From NCBI RefSeq assembly GCF_031119625.1, contig NZ_JAVHZV010000020.1:62001-126000 (forward strand): a stretch of 64,000 bases of DNA, written 5' to 3'. This document shows, one piece after another, positions 8,371 to 17,664 of this stretch (positions are counted from its first letter, which is position 1; each line of letters starts with the position of its first letter). This DNA is from Pseudomonas sp. G34 (GTDB lineage Bacteria > Pseudomonadota > Gammaproteobacteria > Pseudomonadales > Pseudomonadaceae). The notes beneath the pieces are model-generated. The model was not told the origin of the DNA and searched no databases. It worked only from the letters and a program-made list of their open reading frames with translations. A program made the translations under genes and the position numbers.

Positions 8371-8732
8371 GTTCACGACCTTCATGCTGGGCTTTATCTA
8401 TTTGGCTGCAACGTGGCGGGAGCGGCCATTTGCAGCGGTGGGCTAAAGCCCACCCTACAGATCGTGCCAGCCTCGTAGGGTGGACGACGCCTCACCTACG
8501 CGGCCCGACCCGTCCACCGCTCTGCGATTGCAATGGTGGATGAAAAGAGCGTCATCCACCCTACGCCTGCAACGTGGCGATAGCGGCCTTTCGTAGGGTG
8601 GACGACGCTTCATCCGTCCACCGCTCTGCGAGCGCAATGGTGGACAAAAAGAGCGTTGTCCACCCTACGCTGGGAACGTCCGCTTCTGCCTTATCGCTGC
8701 CCGTAGCCATGCCTGGAAGGATCGTGAACAGG
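8371..8732. repeat. mosaic repeat element, related to the 58.06-58.27 kb element
   Basis: The left edge GTTCACGACCTTCATGC (8371-8387) matches GTTCACGATCTTCATGC at 58063 in 16 of 17 positions. The right edge ATCGTGAACAGG (8721-8732) matches the right end of the 58-kb element and is the inverse of the left edge. Next to the left edge, TTGGCTGCAACGTGGCGGGA also has a close counterpart at 58095. The interior holds palindromes based on GGGCTAAAGCCC and two tandem hairpin units. The right edge stops 3 bases before the porin stop codon. No coding gene is seen in this 490-base intergenic stretch. Confidence 0.65.
8474..8669. repeat. two tandem imperfect palindromes (CGTAGGGTGGACGACGC family)
   Basis: Unit 1 (8474-8565) and unit 2 (8592-8669) each begin CGTAGGGTGGACGACGC and end ATCCACCCTACG or GTCCACCCTACG, so each unit can fold into a long hairpin. 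Both contain GTCCACCGCTCTGCGA and a GCAATGGTGGA segment in the same order. The 26-base spacer holds a GCAACGTGGCGATAGCGGCC module. They look like Pseudomonas dispersed palindromic repeats (REP/BIME-like); no transposase is nearby. Confidence 0.7.
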
Positions 8733-8735
8733 CTA

Positions 8736-10070
8736 TTAAAACGGCACGATGACCATCAGCTGGCTGTAGACGTTGGTGCCATTGCCGCCAGCCTGGCTGC
8801 CGATACCCCCGTTGTCCGAGGTCTTCTTGGGCTGATAGAGGCCCACCAGCGGCGCGATGATCAGGTTGTCGCTGACCGCCCATTCGGCATACAGGTCGAG
8901 TTCGCGCGCGTCGCGGTTGATGGTGTCGCGGTCGTGCAGCGTGCTGAAGTCGAAGTACAGCGCGCCCAGGGTCAGCCCTTCCATCGGCGTGGCTTTCAAC
9001 CCCACATGGTGAATACCGGTATTGGTGTTGAACGGCCCCGCATAGTTGCCCGCCACCTCGCCCTGGAACCAGGTGCCGTAACCGGTGCTCAGCCCCGTGA
9101 ACAGCGAATCCCAGCCCCCAGAGAAACGCGTGTAGCGGTAGGTCAGGCTCGGCGCCCAGGGCGCGTCGGCGAAGGTGTAGCCGGCCTCGGCGTACCAGGC
9201 TTTCTCCACCCCGGTATCGACATCCTGCCAGGCATATTCGAAGGCGAAGTTGGCGTTCTCGATACCGGCACTGCCTTCGCCGCGAATGCTGTACAGGTCC
9301 ATGTTGTCGCGCTGCGCCTGGATCGGGCTGGCCCAGCGCTGGTTGACGTCCAGGCCGTGGATCCAGGTCAGGCCCAGGGTGCCGGCCTCGGTGGTGTAGT
9401 CCAGGGTCCCGGCGGCCAGTTCGGTTTCCGCTTGCGCGCGGTTATCCGACTTCAGCCACAGCACCGAGCCATGCACGCCCTCCTCGCCGCCCAGGCGCAA
9501 TACCGCGGTGCGGTCGAAGGCATGGCGAGCGGCGATGTAGTAGGCGCCGCCGCGGTTCAGCGCACCATCGGCCGGCCCCTTGCCCAGGTTGGTGCCATCG
9601 TCGTTGATCAGGAAACCGCGCCCCAGCTTGACCACCTGGCGGCCTGCGGAAAAGTCCACGCCGTCCTTGCCGAGCACTGGGAACAAATCACCGGAGCGCC
9701 AACCCAGGTAGGCGTCCTCGATCTTGGTGGTACGTTCGCTGCCGTCGCTAAGGCCTGCCGGGTCACCATCACCCCAGGTTGCCGAGCTCACCAGGCTGAA
9801 CGCGCCATAGGCGGTGCCGGCACCAGCCAGCCCCTGGTCACCGCTCAGCCCATATTTGATGAACCCCTCGCGCCAGGTCGAGCCGCCCCTGGTTCCGTCG
9901 TAGTTCTTGCGGCTGTTCAGCATGCCGAACACCGCCAGTACGTCGGCGTTGAGATGGCTGTCATCGTCGCTGTACAGCTCGACGGCGCCGGCCGGCGAGG
10001 CCAGACCGATAGCCAGGCTCAGGGCTACACCGCTGCCGGTGAGGCGAATAGCGCGTTTGCGATGCTCCAT
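8736..10070 (-). CDS. outer-membrane beta-barrel channel (porin-like)
   Basis: A 444-residue precursor with a Sec signal peptide (charged MEHRKRAIR, hydrophobic core, AGAVE cleavage region near residue 29). The rest alternates short polar and aromatic strands, as in AYLGWRSGDLFPV, YYIAARHAFDRTAVLRLG and YRYTRFSGGW, and ends with phenylalanine (LMVIVPF), the barrel-assembly signature. It probably lets a small organic substrate cross the outer membrane. It lies 81 bases downstream of an aldehyde dehydrogenase on the same strand, suggesting uptake for the adjacent pathway. I could not assign it firmly to OprD or the alginate-export family. Confidence 0.75.
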   Translation of the reverse strand: MEHRKRAIRLTGSGVALSLAIGLASPAGAVELYSDDDSHLNADVLAVFGMLNSRKNYDGTRGGSTWREGFIKYGLSGDQGLAGAGTAYGAFSLVSSATWGDGDPAGLSDGSERTTKIEDAYLGWRSGDLFPVLGKDGVDFSAGRQVVKLGRGFLINDDGTNLGKGPADGALNRGGAYYIAARHAFDRTAVLRLGGEEGVHGSVLWLKSDNRAQAETELAAGTLDYTTEAGTLGLTWIHGLDVNQRWASPIQAQRDNMDLYSIRGEGSAGIENANFAFEYAWQDVDTGVEKAWYAEAGYTFADAPWAPSLTYRYTRFSGGWDSLFTGLSTGYGTWFQGEVAGNYAGPFNTNTGIHHVGLKATPMEGLTLGALYFDFSTLHDRDTINRDARELDLYAEWAVSDNLIIAPLVGLYQPKKTSDNGGIGSQAGGNGTNVYSQLMVIVPF

Positions 10071-10151
10071 TGTGATGCTCCTTTCACGTCGACTTTATTA
10101 TGTTGGCAAGCACTTCTGGCGCCCTGGCGGACAACGCCCAGGGCCCTACCC

Positions 10152-11567
10152 CTAAACGGGTTTGCGCACGTACAGCAGTTGCTGGCCGGTGAACTCGAGC
10201 AGCCCCTCCAGGCCGAACTCGACGCCGAACCCGGACATCTTGCTGCCACCGAACGGCGTGTTCGGCTGGATTTGCGCGTGGCAGTTGACCCAGGCCACAC
10301 CGCTCTCCAGGCGCCTGGCAACCGCCAGCGCCTGCTCGGTATCAGGCCCCCAGACCGAACCGCCCAGACCCATGTCGCTGTCGTTGGCAGCGCGCAGCAC
10401 CTCCTCGACATCGCGGTAGGCGATCAGCGGCAGCACCGGGCCGAACTGCTCCTCGTCCACCAGGCGGTCACCGTTGTTCACGCCGCTGACGAGGGTCGGC
10501 GGGTAGAAGAACCCCGGGCGCGCCAGGCGCTCGCCGCCGCACAGCACCTGGGCACCTTTAGCGCGGGCGTCGTCGACCAGCTCGCTGACCAGCTGCAGTT
10601 GCTCGCTGTTCTGTACCGGGCCGAAGGTCACGCCCTCCTCCAGGCCGTCACCGACCACCTGGCGCCCGGCGATGGCCACCAGCGCGTCGGCGAACGCCTG
10701 CTGCTGCGACTCGTGCACGTACAGGCGCTTGAGCGCTGCGCAGGTCTGGCCCATGTTGAGGAAGGCGGCCTGGAAGATCGCCTCGGCGGTTTCTTCGACC
10801 GCGGTGCCGGGCAGCACGATGGCCGCGTCGTTGCCACCCAGCTCCAGGGTCAGGCGCTTGAGGTTGCCGGCCGCCGCCTGCATGACCCGCTGCCCGGTAG
10901 CCGTGGAGCCGGTGAAGACGATCTTGTCGATGCCCGGGTGGCTGGAAATCGCGCTGCCGAAACCGCGCTCGCCGGTGATGATGTTGATCACCCCATTGGG
11001 CACGTGCCGGGCGATGATCTCGACCAGGGCGATGGTGCTCAGCGGGGTCAGGCTGGATGGCTTGCTGATCACGCAGTTACCCGCCCGCAGCGCCGGCATG
11101 ATGTGCCAGATGGCGATCATGAACGGCCAGTTCCACGGCGTGATCGAGGCCACCACGCCCAGCGGCTTGCGGTGCAGTTCGACGCGCTGGGTGGCGTTGT
11201 CCTCGATCAGCTCGACCGGGATTTCCTGGGCGGCGGCGTAGCGGGTCCAGGCGACGCCGCCCATGACCTCGGAAAACGCCAGCGCCAGCGGCTTGCCCTG
11301 CTCGCTGACGATCAGCCGTGCCAGGCGCTCGGCATCCTGTTCGATGGCATCGGCGATGCGCTGCAGGCAGGCGCTGCGCTCGGCGTGGCTGCTCAGTTGC
11401 CAACCGGCAAAGGCCCTGCGGGCCGCTGCCACGGCCAGGTCAAGCTGGGCCAGGGAGCCGGCCGTGCACTGGGCGACGGCGGTCTCGGTGGCCGGGTTGA
11501 GCACCTCGAAGTGGCCACCCTCGCCCGCTACGCGGGCACCGTCGATAAGCATGCGATAGTCGTTCAT
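10152..11567 (-). CDS. NAD(P)+-dependent aldehyde dehydrogenase
   Basis: 471 residues, slightly shorter than the usual 480-500. The NAD loop FTGSTATGQ is near residue 217, the base Glu is in LELGGNDAAI near 240, and the nucleophile Cys is in NMGQTCAALKR near 275. QFGPVLPL and PFGGSKMSGFG are also present. The frame stays open far upstream, but MNDYRMLIDG aligns with the normal family N-terminus, so 11567 is taken as the start; no strong ribosome site is visible. It lies between an APC permease and a porin on the same strand, consistent with import and oxidation of an amine- or aldehyde-type substrate. Confidence 0.85.
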   Translation of the reverse strand: MNDYRMLIDGARVAGEGGHFEVLNPATETAVAQCTAGSLAQLDLAVAAARRAFAGWQLSSHAERSACLQRIADAIEQDAERLARLIVSEQGKPLALAFSEVMGGVAWTRYAAAQEIPVELIEDNATQRVELHRKPLGVVASITPWNWPFMIAIWHIMPALRAGNCVISKPSSLTPLSTIALVEIIARHVPNGVINIITGERGFGSAISSHPGIDKIVFTGSTATGQRVMQAAAGNLKRLTLELGGNDAAIVLPGTAVEETAEAIFQAAFLNMGQTCAALKRLYVHESQQQAFADALVAIAGRQVVGDGLEEGVTFGPVQNSEQLQLVSELVDDARAKGAQVLCGGERLARPGFFYPPTLVSGVNNGDRLVDEEQFGPVLPLIAYRDVEEVLRAANDSDMGLGGSVWGPDTEQALAVARRLESGVAWVNCHAQIQPNTPFGGSKMSGFGVEFGLEGLLEFTGQQLLYVRKPV

Positions 11568-11653
11568 GGAAAAGGTCCCGGGCGCTACCGCCAGCAACGC
11601 TGCGCGGTAGGCTTGGTATAGATGAAAGGAGAGCGCCGTGCTTACAGCCGTGC

Positions 11654-13105
11654 TTACAGTTTGTGGCTGCCCAGCTTGGCGAAGCACTCCGGCGATTTGC
11701 GGCGCAGGCGCATGGCCAGCAGCACACCACCGATCAGGGCGGCTGGAATCACCGCACACAGCGCGTAGGAGATCGCCTTGCTGGAGCCGGTGAGCACATC
11801 GAAGTGGATCACCGCGATCACCAGCACGATGCTCAGGGCCATGCAGGAGAACGCCGGCAGGATCAGGCGGCGCAACACGCCCAGTTGCAGTTGCGGATTG
11901 CGCTTGAAGTACATCAGCACCGCCGCCGAGGTCAGCGCCATCAGCAGCAGCAGGCACAGCGTGGCCAGGCTGGAGAACCAGGCGAACAGTTGCAGGATCG
12001 GGTCGGCGTCCATCACCGCGAAGATCAGCACCACCACCGCGGCGATCAGGCTCTGCAGGGCCGAGCCCATGTGCGGGCTCTGGTGAATGCGGTGGGTCAG
12101 GCCCAGCGACTTGGGCAGCATGCCGTCACGGCCGATGGCGTAGAAGTAGCGCGCCGCCGAGTTGTGGAAGGCCAGCAGCCCTGCGTAGATGCTCACCACG
12201 AACAGCACGCGGATCACCTGGGTCAGTTGCGGGCCGACGTAATGGTCGGACAGACCGTAGATGAAGGTGGTCGGGTCGGTCAGCGCCTGCAGGGTCGGCA
12301 CGATCTTGTCGGTGCCCACGCCAATGACCATCGACCAGATCGAGATGGCGTAGAAGCAGCCGATCAGCAGCACCGACACATAGGTGGCGATGGGAATCGC
12401 GCGCTGCGGGTTCTTCGCCTCTTCACCGTAGATGGTGGTCGCCTCGAAGCCGATGAACGCCGCGAAGCAGAACAGCAGGCCGATCGACGGGTTGCCGCTG
12501 AACGCGTACTCGGGCGTGAAGGAATCGAAATTCACCCCGCTGTCGCCACCGCTGCGCAGGATGGCGATGTCCAGCACCAGGATCGCCAGGTATTCGGCAA
12601 CCACGATCAGCGACAGCACCCGCGCCGACAGGTCGATATTGCGGTAGCCAAGAATCGCCACGCTGGCCATGGCCAGCAGCGAATACGCCCACCATGGCAG
12701 GTCGATGGCGAACACGCTGGACATGGTGCCGGCCACCACGCCGCCGAACATGCCGTACAGGCCGACCTGCAGGATGTTGTAGGCGAACATCGCCAGCACC
12801 CCGGCCGCGCCACCCGCCAGCCCACCCAGGCCCCGCGAGGAGAAGGCGTAGAAACCGCCGGCGTTGGTCACATGCCGCGCCATGGTGGTGTAACCCACCG
12901 CGAACGACAGCAGCACCAACAGGGCCAGCACCAGTAGCGCAGGGGTGCCGGCGCCGCTGCCGAGCATGATGCCGATCGGGAAACCGCCGGCCAGCACACT
13001 CAGTGGGCTGGCTGCCGAGACCACGAAGAAGATGATGAAACCGACACTCAGGGCGCCACGCCGCAGCTCGTTCGAGCCTGCGGGCGGACTCATGGATACG
13101 CTCAT
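11654..13105 (-). CDS. APC-family amino acid/amine permease
   Basis: A 483-residue integral membrane protein with about 12-14 hydrophobic helices. The first helix carries SAASPLSVLAGGFPIG, the glycine-rich unwound substrate site of APC transporters, and FIGFEATTIYGEEAKNPQRAIP is the family's helix 6-7 signature. It should import an amino acid or amine with protons across the inner membrane. It is 86 bases upstream of the aldehyde dehydrogenase on the same strand and divergent from the DHDPS-like gene. The substrate is unknown; the binding protein and chemoreceptor across the divergent promoter hint at amines. Confidence 0.88.
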   Translation of the reverse strand: MSVSMSPPAGSNELRRGALSVGFIIFFVVSAASPLSVLAGGFPIGIMLGSGAGTPALLVLALLVLLSFAVGYTTMARHVTNAGGFYAFSSRGLGGLAGGAAGVLAMFAYNILQVGLYGMFGGVVAGTMSSVFAIDLPWWAYSLLAMASVAILGYRNIDLSARVLSLIVVAEYLAILVLDIAILRSGGDSGVNFDSFTPEYAFSGNPSIGLLFCFAAFIGFEATTIYGEEAKNPQRAIPIATYVSVLLIGCFYAISIWSMVIGVGTDKIVPTLQALTDPTTFIYGLSDHYVGPQLTQVIRVLFVVSIYAGLLAFHNSAARYFYAIGRDGMLPKSLGLTHRIHQSPHMGSALQSLIAAVVVLIFAVMDADPILQLFAWFSSLATLCLLLLMALTSAAVLMYFKRNPQLQLGVLRRLILPAFSCMALSIVLVIAVIHFDVLTGSSKAISYALCAVIPAALIGGVLLAMRLRRKSPECFAKLGSHKL

Positions 13106-13236
13106 TCTCTTGACCTTATTTTATGAGGCAGTTTTTCAGGGGTCGGAGGAAGACGACACGCCCGCCTGGCCGACCGAAACGCTGTTGTTATTCGCTGACG
13201 AAATCGATCCTAGGCCGTTCCCCTGCGGTGTGTTAG

Positions 13237-13320
13237 CCCAAATTGGCAGTCAAAAATACGCCCCGTTGCCAAGATGGTTCACGGCCGTGCAGCGCCATGG
13301 CGAGACGCTGCCGATTTGGG
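13237..13320. promoter_or_regulatory. long-spaced inverted repeat in divergent promoter region
   Basis: CCCAAATTGGCAG (13237-13249) and CTGCCGATTTGGG (13308-13320) are inverted copies matching at 12 of 13 bases, separated by 58 bases. They lie in the 315-base region between the divergent permease and DHDPS-like genes. Two half-sites at this distance could be read by a looping or oligomeric regulator. No regulator gene is adjacent. The rest of the gap shows nothing else I can name. Confidence 0.4.
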
Positions 13321-13420
13321 ATACCGCCGGCGCGACGCGCGCTTCTACCATCGCCCCACAGGGGACACACGCGCCCCGGCCAAAACCCAATAAGAACAAT
13401 AGGCATGGGAGGGCTCGATC

Positions 13421-14248
13421 ATGATCCGGGGCAGCATTGCGGCCATCGTCACGCCCACCAACGCCGCCGGCGAGGTGGACGAACGGCGCCTGGCCAGATT
13501 GATCGACCTGCACCTGCACGCAGGCAGTGACGCGCTGCTGCTCCCCGGCCCCCCGGGTGACAGCGCCACTCTCGACATCGATGCCCACAGCCGCCTGATC
13601 CGCCGCGTGGTGGCGCTGGTGCAGGGCGAGATCCCGGTCATCGCCAGCATCGGCAGCAACAGCACCCGTGAAGCCATCGCATTCAGCCTGGCGGCCAAGC
13701 AGGCCGGGGCCGATGCCCTGATGCTGAGCACGCCCTGCTTCCCGCGCCCCTCCCAACAGGGCCTGTACGGCCACTTCGAGAGCATCGCCCGGGCCGTCGA
13801 CATGCCGCAGATGCTCCATGACCGCACTGGCGGCGAGCTGAGCGTGGCGACCGTTGCACGCCTGTCGCCTGTCGCCAACATCATCGGCATCAACGACGCC
13901 AGCGGCGACCTGCAGCGGGCCAGGCAACTGCTCGCACGCTGCGCCCCCGGGTTCGCGCTGTATGCCGGCGACGACCGCACTGCGCTGGAAGTCATGCTGC
14001 TGGGCGGCGCGGGCCGCATTTCACTCATTGCCAACCTCGCCCCGCGCCTGGTCGCCGACCTGTGCGCGGCGCTACGCCGCGGCGATGCACGCACCGCGCT
14101 ACAGCTCGACAGCCGTCTGCGCGCTGTGAGCGGCGCCGGCCAGGCAAACCAGTCCGCTGGCGGCCCTGGGCAACCGATTCACCAGCCATGCTCGCCGAAC
14201 CCGCTGGCCCGCGCCGATGCCGGCGATCTCCTGGGAGTGATGCCATGA
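13421..14248 (+). CDS. DHDPS/NAL-superfamily protein without Schiff-base lysine
   Basis: A 275-residue TIM-barrel protein of the DapA/N-acetylneuraminate lyase superfamily: IRGSIAAIVTPTNAAGEVD at the N-terminus, then a phosphate-loop-like GPPGDSAT where DapA has GTTGES. The strand that normally holds the Schiff-base Lys (GIKEASGD) reads GINDASGD, so Lys is Asn, and the YNVP motif with its catalytic Tyr is replaced by MLHDRTGG. Standard aldolase chemistry is therefore unlikely. The C-terminal 40 residues do not look like the family and may reflect decay. Its stop overlaps the start of the next gene (ATGA), so they are co-transcribed. Confidence 0.75.
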   Translation: MIRGSIAAIVTPTNAAGEVDERRLARLIDLHLHAGSDALLLPGPPGDSATLDIDAHSRLIRRVVALVQGEIPVIASIGSNSTREAIAFSLAAKQAGADALMLSTPCFPRPSQQGLYGHFESIARAVDMPQMLHDRTGGELSVATVARLSPVANIIGINDASGDLQRARQLLARCAPGFALYAGDDRTALEVMLLGGAGRISLIANLAPRLVADLCAALRRGDARTALQLDSRLRAVSGAGQANQSAGGPGQPIHQPCSPNPLARADAGDLLGVMP

Positions 14249-15303
14249 AAGCCCTGCTCTGCCTACTCGCCCTGCTCACCTGCAGCAGCGCTCACGCCCA
14301 ACCCGTGCTGCGCTTTCTCAGCTGGCAGGACTACTTCGACCCCGCGGTGATCGAGGACTTCCAACAGAGCACCGGCATTCGCGTCGAGTACCAGGGCTTC
14401 ACCACCGCCGAGGAGCTGATGCAGGCCATGCGCTCAGGCACGGCCTATGACGTGATCGTGCCGTCGCACTTCATGCTCAAGGAGCTGGCGGACAGCGGCG
14501 CGCTGGCGCCCCTGGACACCCGCCGCCTGTCCCACTACGCCCAGCTCGACCCCTGGCTGCTGTCGATGCTCGCCGGCCAGCCAGCCGCCAAGGGGCACGC
14601 AGTGCCCTATCTGTGGGGCTCGGTGGGCATGGTGGTGAACACCACGCTGGCCCAGGCCGCCTATGGCGGGCCATTGCCGTCGAGTTGGGGCCTGCTGTTC
14701 GAGCCCCAGCAGGTGTCGCGCCTGTTCGACTGCGGGGTCGGCTTGATCGACGCGCCCCAGGAAGTGTCCTCGCTGCTGCTCAACTACAAGGGCCGCAATC
14801 CGACGGTCAGCAGCCCGCGGCAGATCGCCAAGGCCCTGCAAGCGCTGGAACCGCTGGTGCCGAAATTCGCCGAACTGAACAACTGGGCGTACGTCGATGC
14901 GCTGGCGCAGGGCAAGTTGTGCCTGGCCATGAGCTGGAGCGGCCATGCGTTGCGGGCCATCGAAAACAACCCGGCGCTGAGCTATGTGATCCCCGATGAG
15001 GGCGCGGCCATGTACATCGACACCCTGGCCATCCCCGCCAATGCGCCCAACCCGGAGCTGGCCTACCGCCTCATCGACTTCCTGATCACCCCGCAAAACG
15101 CCATTCGCAACGCCCGCGCCACGCATTTCTATGCACCGCTGCCAAGCGACTCGCCGGCCATGCAGCGCTTCGCTGCCGAGCACCCGATGCAGGTCATGAA
15201 TGCCAGGCAACGGCGCGTCAGCTATCTGCTGGAATCCTTGAGCGATGACCAGGAGGCTGCGCTCACGAGCACCTGGCAAAAACTCAAGGCCAACCGTCGA
15301 TAA
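14245..15303 (+). CDS. periplasmic polyamine-type substrate-binding protein (PotF/SpuD-like)
   Basis: 352 residues starting MKALLCLLALL with a Sec signal peptide cleaved near AHAQP. The mature part begins VLRFLSWQDYFDPAVIEDF, then YDVIVPSHFMLKEL and PYLWGSVGMVVN, which are hallmarks of the PotD/PotF/SpuD family that binds putrescine or spermidine. GGGAG-like GGGAGTG before the ATG acts as ribosome site. There are no ABC permease or ATPase genes next to it; the next gene is a chemoreceptor. It may feed a remote transporter, or present a bound amine to the receptor. Confidence 0.85.
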   Translation: MKALLCLLALLTCSSAHAQPVLRFLSWQDYFDPAVIEDFQQSTGIRVEYQGFTTAEELMQAMRSGTAYDVIVPSHFMLKELADSGALAPLDTRRLSHYAQLDPWLLSMLAGQPAAKGHAVPYLWGSVGMVVNTTLAQAAYGGPLPSSWGLLFEPQQVSRLFDCGVGLIDAPQEVSSLLLNYKGRNPTVSSPRQIAKALQALEPLVPKFAELNNWAYVDALAQGKLCLAMSWSGHALRAIENNPALSYVIPDEGAAMYIDTLAIPANAPNPELAYRLIDFLITPQNAIRNARATHFYAPLPSDSPAMQRFAAEHPMQVMNARQRRVSYLLESLSDDQEAALTSTWQKLKANRR

Positions 15304-15480
15304 AAAAGCAGGGTGGTCACCGGCAACTCGACTAGTGTCCCTATGACAGCTAGCGAAGCGCCAGGCATCTTCACCGCACCTGCTCATGAAAGGAATCGCC
15401 AGGCCGATACCCAGGAAGCCAACCATCCGTGCGCGTTCGACACAACAAGAACAACCGTACCCCTCCCGAGAGATAGCGCC

Positions 15481-17619
15481 ATGTTCAATTCGATGTCCAT
15501 CCGGCTGAAAATCGTTCTGCTATCCGGTCTGTGCCTGCTGGGTGTAACGGCCCTGATCGTCGGCATGAACCTCTACCAGAGCGCCGAGAACAACCAGCTG
15601 ACCAGTGCATCGAGCAAGCAGATGCTCACCGCCAGTGTCGAGCGCCTGCTCGAGGCCCAGGCGGCCGAACAGGCGGTGAGGCTGCAACGCACCTTCAACG
15701 AAAACCTGCTGGTGACCAGGAGCCTGGCCGACCAGGTGAATGACCTGCGCGCCCTGGCCAACCGCGTCGGCATGCCGGCCAGCGAGCTGCGCGCGGCGCT
15801 CAATCAGAGCGTCAAGAGCGTCTTCGAGCGCAACACCAAGGTGCTGGGCGTCTGGATGGTGTTCGAACCCAACGCGCTGGATGGCCGTGATGCCGAATTC
15901 GTCGACGACCTCGCCCACGGCTCCAACGAAACCGGCCGTTTCTCCAGTGGCTGGACGCGCAGCACAGCGCAACGGGTGAACATCGTGATCACCGAAGGCG
16001 ACCTCGGCAAAACCGAGCTGAGCATCAGCGGCACGCCCTACAACAGCTGGTACACCTGCCCCCGTGAGCGCAAGAGCGCCTGCCTGCTGGAGCCCTATGC
16101 CGACACCCTGGAAGGCAAACGCCTGCTGATGACCTCGCTGTCGATTCCACTGATGGACGGCGACAAGGTGATCGCCACCGTGGGCGTCGACCTCGAGCTC
16201 GCCGGCCTACAGGCCGCTGCCAGCGAAGCCCAGCGCGGCCTGTTCGACAACGCCGGGCGGGTACTGATCGTCTCCCCCAGTGGCACCCTCGCCGCCTTCA
16301 GCACCGACGACAAGCAGATCGGCAAGAACATCGGCGAAGCCCAGGGTGAAGAAGGCAGGAAGGTTCTCGCCGCCCTGGGCAACCAGGCGCCCAGCGTGTT
16401 CAGCCAGGACGATTACATCCACGCGGTCTACCCGGTCAGCCCCATCGACAATGCCAAGCCCTGGGGCGTGTCCATCGGCCTGCCGGAAAAGATTCTCCTG
16501 GCCGACGCGGTGAAACTGCAGGACCTGCTCGACCAGGCGCAGACCAGCGGCACCTTCAAGGCCCTGGCCGTGGCCTTGGTGGCCTGCCTGGTGGGCCTGC
16601 TGCTGATCTGGCTGACCGCCTCCGGCGTCACCCGGCCGATCAACGAAGTGGCCCGTATGCTCGAAGACATCGCCAGCGGCGAAGGCGATCTGACCCAGCG
16701 CCTGCGCTACAACAAGCGCGACGAACTGGGCGAGCTGGCGAGCTGGTTCAACCGCTTCCTCGACAAGCTGCAACCGACCATCGCGCAGATCAAGCAGAGC
16801 ATCACCGAGGCGCGCGGTACCGCCGACCAGTCCTCGCACATCGCCAGCCAGACCAGCGACGGCATGCAGATCCAGTTTCGCGAAGTCGACCAGGTGGCCA
16901 CCGCGTCCAATGAAATGAGCGCCACCGCCCAGGAAGTCGCCAGCAGCGCCTCCAAGGCGGCCGAAGCTGCCCGCGGCGCTGACGAATCAGCCCAGCAGAG
17001 CCGCACCATCATCGAGCGCAGCAGCAAGGACATTCGTATCCTGGCCGATGAAATCAGCAAAGCGGTGACCGAGGTCGAAGCCCTGGCGGTCAACAGCGAA
17101 CAGATCGGCTCGGTGCTCGAAGTGATCCGCAGCATCGCCGAGCAGACCAACCTGCTGGCCTTGAACGCCGCCATCGAAGCGGCCCGGGCCGGCGACAGCG
17201 GCCGCGGCTTTGCGGTGGTGGCCGACGAGGTACGCAACCTGGCCCGCCGCACCCAGGACTCGGTCGAGGAAATCCGCCAGGTGATCGAGCGCATCCAGGG
17301 CGCCACCCGCGGCGTGGTCACCACCATGCACACCAGCCAGCAGCACGCGCAGACCAACGTCACGCAGATCCAGCACGCTGCCCAGACCCTGGGCCAGATC
17401 AGCGATGCGGTGTCGGTGATCAGCGACATGAACCTGCAGATCGCCAGCGCCGCGGAACAACAGAGCGCCGTGGCCGAAGAGGTCAACCGCAACGTCGCCG
17501 CCATCCGTACGGTGACCGAAACCCTGACCGAACAGGCCACCGAATCGGCCAAGGTCAGCAGCCAGCTCAACAACCTGGCCAACCAGCAGATGAAGCTGAT
17601 GGATCAGTTCAAGGTGTAG
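15481..17619 (+). CDS. methyl-accepting chemotaxis protein with dCache-type sensor
   Basis: A 712-residue chemoreceptor: transmembrane helix near 10-30, a periplasmic region of about 330 residues, a second helix ([14 protein letters not shown]), HAMP, then the signalling domain with the conserved hairpin [20 protein letters not shown]. The sensor contains [13 protein letters not shown], a Cys pair in [17 protein letters not shown], and [19 protein letters not shown], typical of double-Cache domains that bind amino acids or amines. The ATG at 15481 follows CCGAGAG. No C-terminal CheR-tethering pentapeptide is present. Position after a PotF-like protein suggests an amine ligand, which is inference. 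Confidence 0.9.
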   Translation: MFNSMSIRLKIVLLSGLCLLGVTALIVGMNLYQSAENNQLTSASSKQMLTASVERLLEAQAAEQAVRLQRTFNENLLVTRSLADQVNDLRALANRVGMPASELRAALNQSVKSVFERNTKVLGVWMVFEPNALDGRDAEFVDDLAHGSNETGRFSSGWTRSTAQRVNIVITEGDLGKTELSISGTPYNSWYTCPRERKSACLLEPYADTLEGKRLLMTSLSIPLMDGDKVIATVGVDLELAGLQAAASEAQRGLFDNAGRVLIVSPSGTLAAFSTDDKQIGKNIGEAQGEEGRKVLAALGNQAPSVFSQDDYIHAVYPVSPIDNAKPWGVSIGLPEKILLADAVKLQDLLDQAQTSGTFKALAVALVACLVGLLLIWLTASGVTRPINEVARMLEDIASGEGDLTQRLRYNKRDELGELASWFNRFLDKLQPTIAQIKQSITEARGTADQSSHIASQTSDGMQIQFREVDQVATASNEMSATAQEVASSASKAAEAARGADESAQQSRTIIERSSKDIRILADEISKAVTEVEALAVNSEQIGSVLEVIRSIAEQTNLLALNAAIEAARAGDSGRGFAVVADEVRNLARRTQDSVEEIRQVIERIQGATRGVVTTMHTSQQHAQTNVTQIQHAAQTLGQISDAVSVISDMNLQIASAAEQQSAVAEEVNRNVAAIRTVTETLTEQATESAKVSSQLNNLANQQMKLMDQFKV

Positions 17620-17628
17620 CGCCGCTCA

Positions 17629-17650
17629 GGAGGGCGATCACCGCCCTCTC
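17629..17650. terminator. hairpin between convergent chemoreceptor genes
   Basis: GAGGGCG (17630-17636) and CGCCCTC (17642-17648) form a perfect 7-base stem with a 5-base loop in the 45-base gap between two convergent genes. The following T content is modest, so it may be a weak bidirectional terminator. Confidence 0.45.
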
Positions 17651-17664
17651 CTTCCTGTGCCTGA

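Noticed and set aside
11585..11610. CTACCGC...GCGGTAG hairpin upstream of the second aldehyde dehydrogenase
   Set aside because: A 7-base stem without a T tract lies within a likely operon; there is not enough evidence for function.
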